Shown here: in pieces, positions 18,360 through 26,956 of the stretch
How the letters are laid out: every line of letters starts with the position of its first letter
Position numbering within the stretch: position 1 is the first letter of the stretch
Assembly: GCA_903824575.1 (NCBI GenBank)
Contig: CAIJXJ010000141.1
Location: 1 to 35,691, forward strand
Direction of reading: 5' to 3'
Length of the DNA stretch: 35,691 nt
From: an uncultured Methylobacillus sp.
GTDB taxonomy: Bacteria; Pseudomonadota; Gammaproteobacteria; Burkholderiales; Methylophilaceae
Position numbers and translations under genes: made by a program
The notes under the pieces: model-generated
What the model was told of the DNA's origin: nothing
Databases searched by the model: none
The model's input: only the letters and a program-made list of their open reading frames with translations

Positions 18360-18860
18360 TCATAAATCAGTGCTTAAGGTAAGCTCGATTAGTCCTTGAA
18401 GTGCGGTTTCTACGCTCTGTCGGCGCACCGCCTCGCGGTCGCCGTGAAAGTGGTGGATTGCCGAGTGGGTTTGTCCGGCCGATAGTGCCCATGAAAACCA
18501 TACCGTGCCCACCGGTTTGTCCCCCGTCCCGCCGTCGGGGCCTGCGACGCCGGTTATGGCGGCGGATATCTGCGCCTGGCTGTGCCGTAACGCTCCGCGT
18601 GCCATTGCCGTTGCGGTTTCCTCAGATACTGCGCCAAAGCGTTGCAGCGTGTCTGGTGGTACGCCAAGCATGTCGGTTTTGGCCGCGTTGCTGTAAGTGA
18701 TGAAGCCGCGCTCGAACCAGCGCGAACTGCCTGGGATAGAGGTTGCGACCTGCGCCACCCAGCCGCCGGTGCAGGATTCTGCCAGCGCCAGCGTCCAGCC
18801 GTGCGCCAGGAGTCTGGTGCCAAGCACCTGTGCGAGACTTACCAGTTGAGTGTCAGCCAT
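18360..18860 (-). CDS. pncC: Nicotinamide-nucleotide amidohydrolase PncC (CinA C-terminal type)
   Basis: Deamidates nicotinamide mononucleotide to nicotinate mononucleotide, recycling the pyridine product of NAD-consuming reactions such as DNA ligation. The 166 residues form the stand-alone CinA C-terminal domain, without the N-terminal molybdopterin-like domain found in long CinA proteins. The AESCTGG motif (about 27-33) holds the catalytic Ser, and TGVAGPDGGTGDKPVGTVWF is the second signature. Its first 22 bp overlap the end of pgpA, and recA follows closely. Position next to recA is common for this gene. Confidence 0.95.
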   Translation of the reverse strand: MADTQLVSLAQVLGTRLLAHGWTLALAESCTGGWVAQVATSIPGSSRWFERGFITYSNAAKTDMLGVPPDTLQRFGAVSEETATAMARGALRHSQAQISAAITGVAGPDGGTGDKPVGTVWFSWALSAGQTHSAIHHFHGDREAVRRQSVETALQGLIELTLSTDL

Positions 18861-19327
18861 TGCAGGGCCTTCAAGCTGGCGATGGCGTAGAGCGCCGCCA
18901 GTAGATCGTCGAACATGACGCCGAAGCCGCCCTTGAGGCGTGCATCACACTGGCGGATGGGGGCAGGTTTCCAGATGTCATACAGGCGGAACAGTGTGAA
19001 GGAGACCAGCCACCATCGCCAGTCGAGCGGCGTATATTCCAGCACCAGCAGCATGGCGACGATTTCGTCCCAGACAATGGCGCCATGGTCGGGCACGCCC
19101 AGCGCGTTGCCGGTGCGGGTGCAGAGCGGAATGCCGATGACGAATAATGCTGCGATCAGCGGCAGGTGGAAGGTTCCCGGCAGGGCCAGTAACAGGGCAA
19201 AGAGTGGCAGGCCGACCAGAGTGCCAAAGGTGCCCGGCGCCTTTTTTGCGAGACCCGAGCCGAAGCCCAAAGCGATGAAGTGTGCAGGGTGGCGCAACAG
19301 GAATTTCAGGTCAGGCGAAGTGATCAT
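18839..19327 (-). CDS. pgpA: Phosphatidylglycerophosphatase A
   Basis: Removes phosphate from phosphatidylglycerophosphate to make phosphatidylglycerol in the inner membrane. The 162-residue protein carries the family pattern GFGSGLAKKAPGTFGTL near the start, DHGAIVWDEIVAM in the middle with the acidic metal-binding residues, and FRLYDIWKPAPIRQCD then KGGFGVMFDDLLA toward the end. Hydrophobic segments at about 35-70, 85-115 and 135-155 fit a membrane enzyme. It overlaps thiL upstream by 17 bp and pncC downstream by 22 bp, so the four genes from thiL to recA read as one operon. Confidence 0.95.
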   Translation of the reverse strand: MITSPDLKFLLRHPAHFIALGFGSGLAKKAPGTFGTLVGLPLFALLLALPGTFHLPLIAALFVIGIPLCTRTGNALGVPDHGAIVWDEIVAMLLVLEYTPLDWRWWLVSFTLFRLYDIWKPAPIRQCDARLKGGFGVMFDDLLAALYAIASLKALQWLTLNW

Positions 19328-20264
19328 AGCCGTGTTTTTTCAAGGAAATGGGTTGGTCGTCGGCGTTCAGCAGAATCAAGTCGCGGTCGGTGATGCGGCC
19401 GATGCGGTTCAAATTGAGTTTCAGATGCTGGCTGATGGCTAATAGATCTTCTTGACGCGCCGGGTCTGCCGTGAAGCATAGTTCGTAATCGTCGCCTCCC
19501 GCCAACAGGCAGTCGAGCGCCCACGGCTGGTCTAGCAGCGGCAGCAGTGCCGGGTGCGCGGGCAGGGCGTCGAGCCGGATTTCGGCGCCGAGCTTCGAGC
19601 ACTGCAAGATGTGGCCGAGATCCGCCAGTAGGCCATCGGAGATGTCGATGGCGGCATGCGCTATGCCGCGTAATGCCAATCCCAGCGCGATGCGTGGTTG
19701 CGGTGTCTCCAGAGCGCGGCGGCAATCTGTGGCATCGGCTTCAGCTAACTGGACGCGCTGCTGCAATTGGGCGAGACCCATGGCGGCGGCGCCTAGGGTA
19801 TTCGACACCCAGATGTCATCGCCAATGTGCGCGCTATCGCGTCGCAGCGCCATGCCTTGCGGCACTTCACCCAGGATGGTAATGGACAGGCAAAGGGATC
19901 CTCGTGTGGTATCGCCGCCAACCAATTCGACATCGAAAGTATCTGCGCATTTGAACAGGCCGTCGGCGAAGGCCGCCAGCCAGGCGTCATCGACCGCCGG
20001 CAGCGCAATCGCGAGCGTCGCCCAGCGCGGCCTCGCACCCATGGCAGCAAGATCCGACAGATTCACAGCGAGGCTCTTCCAGCCGAGTTTGAGCGGATCG
20101 GTATCAGGCAGGAAGTGTGTCCCTGACACCAGCATGTCGGTCGAGACGGCGAGTTGCGTGCCGGGGCTGATGGCTAATAGCGCCGCATCGTCGCCCACAC
20201 CTAGTACCGCGTTTGGCGCAGGGCGGGTGAAGTGGCGGGCGATGAGGGAGAATTCCGAAGGCAT
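19311..20264 (-). CDS. thiL: Thiamine-monophosphate kinase
   Basis: Makes the active cofactor thiamine diphosphate from thiamine monophosphate and ATP, the last step of the pathway. Of about 317 residues, the PurM/SelD-type fold is marked by GVGDDAALL (about 22-30), STDMLVSGTHF, VGGDTTRG, ISDGLLADLGH and GGDDYELCF, the acidic clusters that bind magnesium. A GTG at 20267 directly precedes the ATG at 20264; the ATG makes a TGATG overlap with the mog stop. Pairing with pgpA downstream is widely conserved. Confidence 0.96.
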   Translation of the reverse strand: MPSEFSLIARHFTRPAPNAVLGVGDDAALLAISPGTQLAVSTDMLVSGTHFLPDTDPLKLGWKSLAVNLSDLAAMGARPRWATLAIALPAVDDAWLAAFADGLFKCADTFDVELVGGDTTRGSLCLSITILGEVPQGMALRRDSAHIGDDIWVSNTLGAAAMGLAQLQQRVQLAEADATDCRRALETPQPRIALGLALRGIAHAAIDISDGLLADLGHILQCSKLGAEIRLDALPAHPALLPLLDQPWALDCLLAGGDDYELCFTADPARQEDLLAISQHLKLNLNRIGRITDRDLILLNADDQPISLKKHGYDHFA

Positions 20265-20848
20265 CACCCGGCCGATTTTTGTGCCGATTTGGGCCGGAAG
20301 GCCTTGACTACGGACTCGTTGGTTTCGATATATGGCGCGCCAATCAGATCAAGGCAATAGGGCACGGCGGCAAAAATACCGTGTACTGTTTGCTGCCCTT
20401 CCGCATCTTTCAGGCCTTCCAGAGTCTGCTTGATGGCCTTGGGTTGCCCTGGCAGGTTGATGATCAGGCTCTGTTTGCGGATTACGGCGACCTGTCGCGA
20501 CAGGATCGCGGTTGGGACGAATTGCAGGCTGATCTGACGCATCTGCTCGCCAAAACCTGGCATGACACGCTCGCCTACCGCCAGCGTGGCTTCAGGCGTC
20601 ACGTCGCGCAGGGCAGGTCCGGTGCCGCCGGTCGTGAGCACCAGCGCGCAAGTTTCATCATCGACCAATTCGCGTAAGGTGGCTTCAATCTCTGCCTGTT
20701 CGTCCGGGATGAGCCGGGTAATGGCCTGCCAGGGCGTGATGAGGACGGTGCCTAACCAGTCGGAGAGCGCAGGGAGCCCCAAGTCCTGGTAGACGCCGGT
20801 TGAAGCACGGTCGCTGATGCTGACCAGGCCGATTTTCAGGATTGCCAT
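20264..20848 (-). CDS. mog: Molybdopterin adenylyltransferase
   Basis: Adenylates molybdopterin so that molybdate can be inserted during molybdenum-cofactor synthesis. I used the ATG at 20848 (MAILKIGLVSISDR); it yields 194 residues, the usual size, and the in-frame start at 20893 would cross the start of the divergent gene. Motifs are TTGGTG at 72-77, RDVTPEAT just after, PGFGEQMR and NLPGQPKA. It is the first gene of the mog-thiL-pgpA-pncC-recA-recX run. Its presence implies that the cell makes molybdoenzymes, none of which is in the window. Confidence 0.94.
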   Translation of the reverse strand: MAILKIGLVSISDRASTGVYQDLGLPALSDWLGTVLITPWQAITRLIPDEQAEIEATLRELVDDETCALVLTTGGTGPALRDVTPEATLAVGERVMPGFGEQMRQISLQFVPTAILSRQVAVIRKQSLIINLPGQPKAIKQTLEGLKDAEGQQTVHGIFAAVPYCLDLIGAPYIETNESVVKAFRPKSAQKSAG

Positions 20849-20857
20849 GAGTGAATC

Positions 20858-20884
20858 TTGAGCTTTATAAAGATGCGCTATAGT
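20858..20884 (+). promoter_or_regulatory. Possible promoter of the DUF455 gene, near-leaderless
   Basis: TTGAGC and TATAGT are separated by only 15 bp, shorter than ideal. If used, transcription would start at about 20891, one base before the ATG, and no Shine-Dalgarno is seen there. Confidence 0.3.
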
Positions 20885-20891
20885 GTAACCC

Positions 20892-21689
20892 ATGAATTTA
20901 TACGATGCAGTTTATGACGCCCTGATGGTCTGTGATGTCGACGCCAAGTGCGCCGCTGCCAGCAAACTTTATATTGATTGGGAGGCGGGGCTGCTGCAAA
21001 TGGGTGATGCCGGGTTGTTGCCACGAGAAATTCCCGTGCCAGGCCGGCCAGAAAATCCACAACTGGTGTCGCCGTTACAGGTGGTGCATCGCGGTCTAGG
21101 CAGCGCGGAGGGTCGAGCCGCGTTGATTCACGCGCTGGCACACATAGAATTTAATGCCATCAATCTGGCGCTGGACGCGGCCTATCGTTTCAGGGATTTC
21201 CCCGCGGACTATTATGGCCACTGGCTGCAAGTGGCGAGTGAGGAGGCCAGTCACTTTGGTTTGTTGCGTGACCATCTGCGTGTGTTGGGCCATGATTATG
21301 GCGATTTCACCGCACACAACGGCTTGTGGGATATGGCAATGAAGACCGCGCATGACCCTCTGGTGCGTATGGCACTGGTGCCGCGACTGCTGGAAGCGCG
21401 CGGACTGGATGTGACGCCCGGTATCCGCGCCAAGCTGGTGGCGGTGGGTGACAAGCCGGCGGCCGCGATTCTGGATATTATTCTCAAGGATGAAATCGGA
21501 CATGTAGCAATCGGCAATCGCTGGTACGAATTTTTGTGCGAGCAGCGGAAATTGGAGCCGACCTCGACCTTTGCCGCCTTGCTGGAACAATACGCCACAC
21601 CCCGCCCACGTCCGCCGTTCAATCGTGAGGCAAGGGTGGCTGCTGGCTTCAGCGAGACCGAGATGCTCTGGTTGGAACAGGGTAGTTGA
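20892..21689 (+). CDS. DUF455 ferritin-like protein
   Basis: A 265-residue member of the DUF455 family, predicted to be a four-helix ferritin-like di-iron protein; its reaction is not known to me. Family marks are MNLYDAVYDALMVCDVDAKCAA at the start, PGRPENPQLV, HALAHIEFNAINLALDAAYRF (E and H of the first metal helix), EEASHFGLLRDHL (second) and ILKDEIGHVAIGNRWYEF (third), giving a recurring ExxH pattern that suits two irons. No signal peptide is seen. It is transcribed away from mog with a gap of only 43 bp. The start is fixed by family similarity rather than by a ribosome binding site. Confidence 0.88.
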   Translation: MNLYDAVYDALMVCDVDAKCAAASKLYIDWEAGLLQMGDAGLLPREIPVPGRPENPQLVSPLQVVHRGLGSAEGRAALIHALAHIEFNAINLALDAAYRFRDFPADYYGHWLQVASEEASHFGLLRDHLRVLGHDYGDFTAHNGLWDMAMKTAHDPLVRMALVPRLLEARGLDVTPGIRAKLVAVGDKPAAAILDIILKDEIGHVAIGNRWYEFLCEQRKLEPTSTFAALLEQYATPRPRPPFNREARVAAGFSETEMLWLEQGS

Positions 21690-21725
21690 TAGTCGCTTGT
21701 TCCTCGCAGCAAGCCCAACTAACGA

Positions 21726-22238
21726 CTAGCTACTAACGTCTAACGACTGTTCCCTTAACAGTTTGAACAGTTCGCGCGTGCTCTTGGGCGGCTTGCCGGC
21801 CTCAGCCTCGCGGCGAGCGTTGCGGATCAGGGTGCGCAACTGCTGGCTGTCGGCGGTAGGGTGTTCGCTCAGGTAGACCGAGAGCGCGTCATCATCCTGT
21901 AACAGGCGTTCACGCAGTTTTTCCAGGCGATGGAAATGTGCGTTCTCTTCCTGGTGGCCACCCTTCCAACGTGCCAACTGGTCGGCGATTTGAGTGGTGT
22001 CGATGTCGCGCATCAGACGACCAATGTATTGCTTCTGGCGTGCGATAGCTGGATTCTTGCCAATTTTCTGCGCCAGTTTGACCGCATCGAGCAAGTCTTC
22101 CGGCAGCTTGAGTTGCGCCAAGCGGGTGCGGCTCAGTTCGATCAGTTCTTCGCCCAGGTCCTGTAAGCCCTGCATGGCGGCTTTCTGGCGGGTCTTGCTG
22201 AGGGGTTCAATCTCGCTTGTTTCGTCGGTCTGGTTCAT
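21726..22238 (-). CDS. darP: Ribosome biogenesis factor DarP (YjgA, DUF615)
   Basis: A small basic protein that associates with the 50S precursor; in E. coli it helps late assembly of the large subunit. I use the ATG at 22238 (MNQTDETSEIEPLSKTRQK), since the longer in-frame version runs into the divergent pmbA gene. That gives 170 residues, the normal size. SKTRQKAAMQGLQDLGEELIEL, ARQKQYIGRLMRDID and the C-terminal LRTLIRNARREAEAGKPPKSTRELFKLLRE are diagnostic. It is divergent from pmbA with a 39-bp gap, a pairing seen in many proteobacteria. Confidence 0.93.
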   Translation of the reverse strand: MNQTDETSEIEPLSKTRQKAAMQGLQDLGEELIELSRTRLAQLKLPEDLLDAVKLAQKIGKNPAIARQKQYIGRLMRDIDTTQIADQLARWKGGHQEENAHFHRLEKLRERLLQDDDALSVYLSEHPTADSQQLRTLIRNARREAEAGKPPKSTRELFKLLREQSLDVSS

Positions 22239-22277
22239 GCTGCGGTATGATAACAGCTTTTTTGAAGGTCTTATCTC

Positions 22278-23618
22278 GTGAGCGAAGCGCGTTTCAGCTA
22301 TTCCCTGGATGACTTGCGCCAGTTGAGCGCAGAAGTATTGCAATTAGCACAAGATGCTGGTGCCTCGGCAGCGGAGGCGGAAGTCAGTCTGGGTATAGGT
22401 CAGAATGTATCGGTACGGCTAGCTGAGGTGGAAACTATCGAGTACAACCGAGACAAGGGTATGTCGGTTACGGTGTATTTCGGTCAGCACAGGGGACACG
22501 CCAGCACTTCTGATTTGTCGGTCTCGGCGCTCAAAGATACGGTGGCTGCGGCCTGCAGTATTGCGCGTTATACGGCGCATGACGACTTTTGTGGCTTGGC
22601 TGATCCCGCTTTGCTGGCGTGCGAGTTTCCCGATCTCGATCTTTACCATCCATGGAATATTTCTGTCGAACAGGCCATAGAATTGTCGCGCAGTTGCGAG
22701 GCTGCGGCGATGCAGGTTGATCCCCGCATCAACAATTCCGAGGGTGCCAGCGTTTCGACCTATGAGGGTCTTTTTTCCTACGCTAACAGCAGCGGCTTCA
22801 GTCACGGCTATCCGACCTCGCGCCATTCGCTCAGTTGTTCGGTGATCGCCGAAGCGGGTGACGACATGCAGCGCGATTATTGGTATACGACTGCGCGGTC
22901 CTCCACCGATTTGGACAGTGCGGATCAGGTTGGCCGCATCGCTGGAACTCGCACGGTGCGGCGTCTTGGCGCGCAGCAGTTGAAAACCATGCAGGTGCCG
23001 GTGCTGTTCGATGCGACGGTTGCTGGCGGCTTGCTGTCGCATTTTGTTTCGGCGATTTCAGGCGGCAGTCTGTATCGCAAGTCCTCGTTCCTGCTCGATA
23101 GCTTGGGCCATCAGGTATTCGCGCCGCACATCCATATTGCCGAACTGCCGCACGTGCCTAGAGGCCTTGCCAGTTCTGCCTTCGATAATGAGGGGGTGGT
23201 GACCCAAGCGCGAGATCTGGTTACGGCAGGGGTGCTGAATGGTTACATGTTGTCCAGTTACTCGGCGCGCAAGCTTGGCATGGTGACTACGGGCAACGCC
23301 GGCGGCAACCATAACCTGATCCTGCAAAGCGGGGAACTCGATTTCAATGGCCTGTTGAAATCCATGCATACCGGCCTCCTGGTGACAGAGTTGCTGGGCC
23401 ATGGCATTAATGCGGTGACGGGTGATTATTCACGCGGGGCTGCCGGCTTCTGGGTGGAAAATGGCGTGATTGCTTACCCAGTGGAGGAAATTACTATCGC
23501 TGGTAATCTCAAGGATATGTTCCGGGGCATTGTTGCGGTTGGTAATGACGTACTGGTGCAAGGTTCGAAGAGCAGCGGTTCCATTTTGATCGATCGCATG
23601 ACGGTGGCTGGGCAATAG
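22278..23618 (+). CDS. pmbA: PmbA/TldE subunit of the TldD-TldE metalloprotease
   Basis: With TldD it forms a cytoplasmic protease that processes microcin-type peptides and helps degrade CcdA; TldE itself lacks the zinc site, and no HExxxH is visible here, as expected. The 446 residues show the modulator-of-gyrase fold: AEVSLGIGQNVSVRLAEVE, YNRDKGMSVTVYFG, then the C-terminal half with PVLFDATVAGGLLSHFVSAISG, SSYSARKLGM, TGNAGGNHNL and the final GNLKDMF and GSILIDRMTVAG. The start is GTG at 22278 behind GAAGG. No tldD is in the window. Confidence 0.95.
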   Translation: MSEARFSYSLDDLRQLSAEVLQLAQDAGASAAEAEVSLGIGQNVSVRLAEVETIEYNRDKGMSVTVYFGQHRGHASTSDLSVSALKDTVAAACSIARYTAHDDFCGLADPALLACEFPDLDLYHPWNISVEQAIELSRSCEAAAMQVDPRINNSEGASVSTYEGLFSYANSSGFSHGYPTSRHSLSCSVIAEAGDDMQRDYWYTTARSSTDLDSADQVGRIAGTRTVRRLGAQQLKTMQVPVLFDATVAGGLLSHFVSAISGGSLYRKSSFLLDSLGHQVFAPHIHIAELPHVPRGLASSAFDNEGVVTQARDLVTAGVLNGYMLSSYSARKLGMVTTGNAGGNHNLILQSGELDFNGLLKSMHTGLLVTELLGHGINAVTGDYSRGAAGFWVENGVIAYPVEEITIAGNLKDMFRGIVAVGNDVLVQGSKSSGSILIDRMTVAGQ

Positions 23619-23650
23619 ACCTGGCCAATAGACAAGGTACAAGGCGTAAA

Positions 23651-23674
23651 AAAAGCCCCGCATGCGGGGCTTTT
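23651..23674. terminator. Bidirectional rho-independent terminator
   Basis: A perfect 24-bp palindrome, AAAAGCCCCGCA paired with TGCGGGGCTTTT, sits between the convergent ends of pmbA and mlaA. GC-rich stem plus A-run and T-run serve both strands. Confidence 0.93.
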
Positions 23675-23692
23675 ATATCTTGTAAGTACGGC

Positions 23693-24397
23693 TTATTCGG
23701 TGCCGTCCTGATTGGCCGGTGCGTTGCCGTCGTAAATCTGAATGTTTCGACGTTGCATATAGGCATCGCGCATGAAGGCATAAGGGTCAAGTGCAGCCTC
23801 ATCCAGCAGGTCGCTGCCTGGTAGATAACTGGCGCGCGTATCGACAAACTTGGTCAGCAGCAGCGCGTTGCGATCACTTGGGGCACTGATATAGCCAATC
23901 GGGTCTAGCAGCGCGCTATCGAATACCAGTCCGCCGGTGTCCCGCAAGGTGCTGGGCCCAAGTAGTGGCAACACCAGATAGGGACTGTCTTTCCAGCCCC
24001 AAGTAGCCAATGTCTGGCCAAAGTCTTCGTGGCGCTCTTCAATCCCATCCATGGAGGCCCAGTCCACCAGGCCGCCTATTCCAAAAGTGGTATTGATAGC
24101 CAGGCGACCGGTGTCGTCCATGGCCTTGTTGATCTTGAATTGCAACAGGTCGTTGACGATGGTGACGACGGTACCCAGATTGGCGAAGAAATTGTTGACG
24201 CCGGTGCGAACCGGGCTAGGCAACACGGCTTTGTAAGCGCCCGCGATCGGCTTAAGTGCGGCCTTGTCAACAGTGTCGTTGAATTTGTAGATGCCGCGAT
24301 TGAGTCCTTCAAGCGGATCCTTGTTGGCTTGTGTAGCGCAACCTCCGAGCATACTGGTGAGCAAAATGCCGGACATAAAAAATTTGATTGTGCGCAT
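23693..24397 (-). CDS. mlaA: MlaA (VacJ) outer-membrane lipoprotein
   Basis: Removes mislocalised phospholipids from the outer leaflet of the outer membrane and passes them to the Mla transport system. The ATG at 24397 (MRTIKFF) begins a lipoprotein signal peptide with lipobox LGGC and Cys20 as the acylated residue; a longer in-frame start at 24508 would bury the signal. AGGAA lies 6 nt upstream. Family marks are DPLEGLNRGIYKFND, PVRTGVNNFFANLG, RLAINTTFGIGGLVDWA, EDFGQTLATWGW and YLVLPLLGPSTLRD. The mature protein is about 215 residues, normal. Other mla genes are not in the window. Confidence 0.96.
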   Translation of the reverse strand: MRTIKFFMSGILLTSMLGGCATQANKDPLEGLNRGIYKFNDTVDKAALKPIAGAYKAVLPSPVRTGVNNFFANLGTVVTIVNDLLQFKINKAMDDTGRLAINTTFGIGGLVDWASMDGIEERHEDFGQTLATWGWKDSPYLVLPLLGPSTLRDTGGLVFDSALLDPIGYISAPSDRNALLLTKFVDTRASYLPGSDLLDEAALDPYAFMRDAYMQRRNIQIYDGNAPANQDGTE

Positions 24398-24413
24398 GCG
24401 AATTCCTGAATTG

Positions 24414-24441
24414 ATTGTAGTAAGCGCTAGTTTATAGACAA
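24414..24441 (-). promoter_or_regulatory. Promoter candidate for mlaA
   Basis: On the minus strand TTGTCT and TACAAT are separated by 16 bp. The predicted start leaves a leader of only about 10 nt, which would barely include the AGGAA ribosome binding site, so the call is tentative. Confidence 0.35.
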
Positions 24442-24461
24442 ACTGTTGTAATAACGCTGAC

Positions 24462-24484
24462 ACTTTACGAATGAACTGTAAAGT
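24462..24484. repeat. Small inverted repeat between mlaA and fbp
   Basis: ACTTTAC and GTAAAGT form perfect 7-bp arms with a 9-nt spacer in the divergent mlaA-fbp region. It could be an operator; no regulator can be named. Confidence 0.3.
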
Positions 24485-24607
24485 AGGCGTGCTTCTTTGT
24501 CCAGCCATTTGAATGGCGTCCTCATAGCATGATACAGTCGTGTTGTATAAATGTCACACTAACGACGGAAATGATTCTGACGTTTCCAATTTTTCAGGAG
24601 ATCAAGC

Positions 24608-25612
24608 ATGCATAGCATCACCATTACCCAGTTTCTGCTCGAAGAACAACGTAAGGAAGGAAACGTGACTGGAGAGTTTACACTGTTGTTGAATGACATC
24701 GTCACGGCGTGTAAGCGTATTTCCTGTGCCGTCAACAAGGGCGCGCTGGTGGGCACCATGGGCAGCCTGGATTCCGAGAATATTCAGGGCGAGACGCAGA
24801 AGCAACTCGATGTGATTACCAACGACATTTTCCTGGAGGCCAACCAGTGGGCGGGATATATCGCCGGCATGGCATCAGAGGAAATGGATGATCCCTATGA
24901 CATCCCTGAAAAGTACAAGCAGGATGGAAAATATCTGCTGTTGTTCGATCCGCTCGATGGTTCGTCCAACGTCAATGTGAATATTTCAGTGGGCACTATT
25001 TTTTCAATTTTGCGCAGCCCGGAGGGGGTGAGCCATCCCAAGGCGGCGGATTTTCTGCAGCCCGGCACCAGCCAGGTCTGCGCCGGTTATGCGCTGTACG
25101 GTTCTTCCACCATGCTGGTGCTGACGACAGGTCGCGGCGTGAATGGTTTTACGCTGGATCGTGAAGTGGGAGAGTTTTATCTGACCAATCCTGAAATGCA
25201 GATTCCATCTGATACTCAGGAATTTGCCATCAACATGTCTAACCAGCGCTTCTGGGATGCTCCGGTGCAGCGTTACGTCAGTGAGTGCCTGCAGGGTGAG
25301 CAGGGTGTTCGTGGCAAGGATTTTAATATGCGCTGGGTGGCCTCCATGGTGGCAGAAGTGCACCGCATCCTGATTCGTGGCGGGCTGTTCATGTATCCGA
25401 TCGATAGCAAATTACGCGACAAGGGCGGTAAGTTGCGCCTGATGTATGAGGCCAATCCGATGAGCATGATTGTTGAACAGGCGGGCGGCGCATCCTCTAC
25501 TGGTTTCGAGCGCATTCTGGATATGGTGCCCAATGCCCTGCATCAGCGCGTGCCGGTGATCATGGGATCGAAGAACGAGGTTGAGGTGCTGGTCAGTTAC
25601 CACAAGAAATAG
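24608..25612 (+). CDS. fbp: Fructose-1,6-bisphosphatase, class I
   Basis: Hydrolyses fructose 1,6-bisphosphate to fructose 6-phosphate in gluconeogenesis and, in autotrophs, in the Calvin cycle. The 334 residues are typical. Metal-binding residues are in ASEEMDDP (Glu near 91-92) and [11 protein letters not shown] (Asp114, Asp117); [32 protein letters not shown] and [15 protein letters not shown], with the late metal-ligand Glu, are also present. AGGAGA lies 7 nt before the ATG. The gene stands alone, with no Calvin-cycle gene beside it. A TATAAA at 24546-24551 may be its -10, but the -35 is poor. Confidence 0.97.
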   Translation: MHSITITQFLLEEQRKEGNVTGEFTLLLNDIVTACKRISCAVNKGALVGTMGSLDSENIQGETQKQLDVITNDIFLEANQWAGYIAGMASEEMDDPYDIPEKYKQDGKYLLLFDPLDGSSNVNVNISVGTIFSILRSPEGVSHPKAADFLQPGTSQVCAGYALYGSSTMLVLTTGRGVNGFTLDREVGEFYLTNPEMQIPSDTQEFAINMSNQRFWDAPVQRYVSECLQGEQGVRGKDFNMRWVASMVAEVHRILIRGGLFMYPIDSKLRDKGGKLRLMYEANPMSMIVEQAGGASSTGFERILDMVPNALHQRVPVIMGSKNEVEVLVSYHKK

Positions 25613-25665
25613 TTGTTGAGTGGCGACTAACGACCGATTTTTATGCTTCAGAGTAAAATGCCGCC

Positions 25666-26811
25666 ATGCAAGGACTTCCCTACTGGCGGCTTTCAAGTTT
25701 CTATTTTTTCTATTTTGCCTTTGTTGGTGCGCTGACTCCTTATTGGAGCCTGTACCTCAAGTCACTTGAATTCAGTGCGTTCCAGATTGGCGTGCTGATG
25801 TCCTTGTTGCAGGTGGCACGCATTTTCGGCCCCAATCTGTGGGGCTGGTTGGCAGATCATGGCGGACGGCGTGTCGTCGTGGTGCAGTTTGCGGCCTTGT
25901 TGAGTCTGCTGTGTTATCTCGGGGTGTTCGCAGGGACGAGTTTTGCCTGGTTGTTCTCCGTCATGCTACTCATGAGCATGTTCTGGAGCGGGTCTCTGCC
26001 ATTGGTCGAAGCTATTACCCTTGACCATCTGGGCGACAGCTCGGAAGGGTATGGGCGCATCCGCTTATGGGGTTCCATCGGCTTTATCTTGGCGGTGATT
26101 GGTCTTGGCTACGTGCTCGATTTTGCCCCGGTAAGCAATCTGCTGTGGATTATCCTGGGGCTGAAAGTCGGCGTACTGCTGTTCTCACGTCGCATTCCTG
26201 AGCCACTCTTCGTTCCGCACCAAAGTGACCACCTGCCGGTATGGAATATCATTCGCCGTCCAGAGGTTGCGGCTTTGTTGCTTGCCTGTTTCCTGATGGC
26301 GGCGGCCCATGGCGTGTACTACACCTTCTATACAATTTATCTGGTGGATCATGGCTATAGCCGAAGTGCTGTCGGTTGGCTGTGGGCGCTGGGGGTAATC
26401 TGCGAGGTGTTAGTGTTCCTGTACATGCCCCGATTGACAGCAGTTTTTGGTCTGCGCACGATCTTTATGGCGAGTTTCATGCTGGCGGCCTTGAGATTTT
26501 TGATGATAGGTTGGGGGGTGGATTGGTTGTGGCTGGTGCTGTTGGCTCAGACGCTGCATGCCGCCAGTTTCGGTGCCTATCATGCGTCTGCAGTGGCGCT
26601 GATTCATCGGTATTTTCGTGGCAGACATCAGGCTCAGGGGCAGGGCTTGTATACCAGCGTTTCATTTGGCCTGGGCGGCACGATGGGTGGATTGCTGAGT
26701 GGCTATGCATGGGAGTCTTTGGGGCCGGGTTGGAGTTTCAGCATGTCGGCTCTGTTCGCCGGGCTCGGGTTAGTGGTCCTGGCATGGCAGCGTTGTTGGA
26801 ACATACCTTAA
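25666..26811 (+). CDS. MFS permease of the HcaT/LacY-like family
   Basis: A 381-residue inner-membrane transporter with twelve predicted helices. The opening LSSFYFFYFAFVGALTPYWSLYL and the loop WGWLADHGGRRVVVV (the MFS D-x-x-G-R-R signature between helices 2 and 3) place it in the MFS_1-like group with HcaT and the nucleoside/sugar symporters. YGRIRLWGSIGFI in helix 4-5 and RHQAQGQGLYTSVSFGLGG in the second half are also characteristic of this group. The cargo cannot be told; names such as 3-phenylpropionate transporter come from distant relatives. It follows fbp by 53 bp and could share its transcript. Confidence 0.88.
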   Translation: MQGLPYWRLSSFYFFYFAFVGALTPYWSLYLKSLEFSAFQIGVLMSLLQVARIFGPNLWGWLADHGGRRVVVVQFAALLSLLCYLGVFAGTSFAWLFSVMLLMSMFWSGSLPLVEAITLDHLGDSSEGYGRIRLWGSIGFILAVIGLGYVLDFAPVSNLLWIILGLKVGVLLFSRRIPEPLFVPHQSDHLPVWNIIRRPEVAALLLACFLMAAAHGVYYTFYTIYLVDHGYSRSAVGWLWALGVICEVLVFLYMPRLTAVFGLRTIFMASFMLAALRFLMIGWGVDWLWLVLLAQTLHAASFGAYHASAVALIHRYFRGRHQAQGQGLYTSVSFGLGGTMGGLLSGYAWESLGPGWSFSMSALFAGLGLVVLAWQRCWNIP

Positions 26812-26956
26812 AAATTTTGCGTGGAGAATTTACCCCCCAGCGCTTGATGTCAGACCGGTCCTGTCACTATTTTTCCTTACGTGTTCGCCCTGATTATCTT
26901 GTGCCTTGTTGAAGTCTAGCCTGTTGAGTCATGACTAAGCTAGCAGGTGGCCGGGT

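Noticed and set aside
21690-21725. Repeated AACGACTA/CTAACG-like units between the DUF455 and darP genes, considered as a tandem repeat or array
   Set aside because: Only two to three imperfect units of about 7 bp, too short and irregular for a CRISPR array or operator set.
26812-26956. CTAGC and GCTAG inverted pair before the protease gene, considered as an operator
   Set aside because: Arms of 5 bp with a long spacer are expected by chance, and no promoter could be placed beside it.
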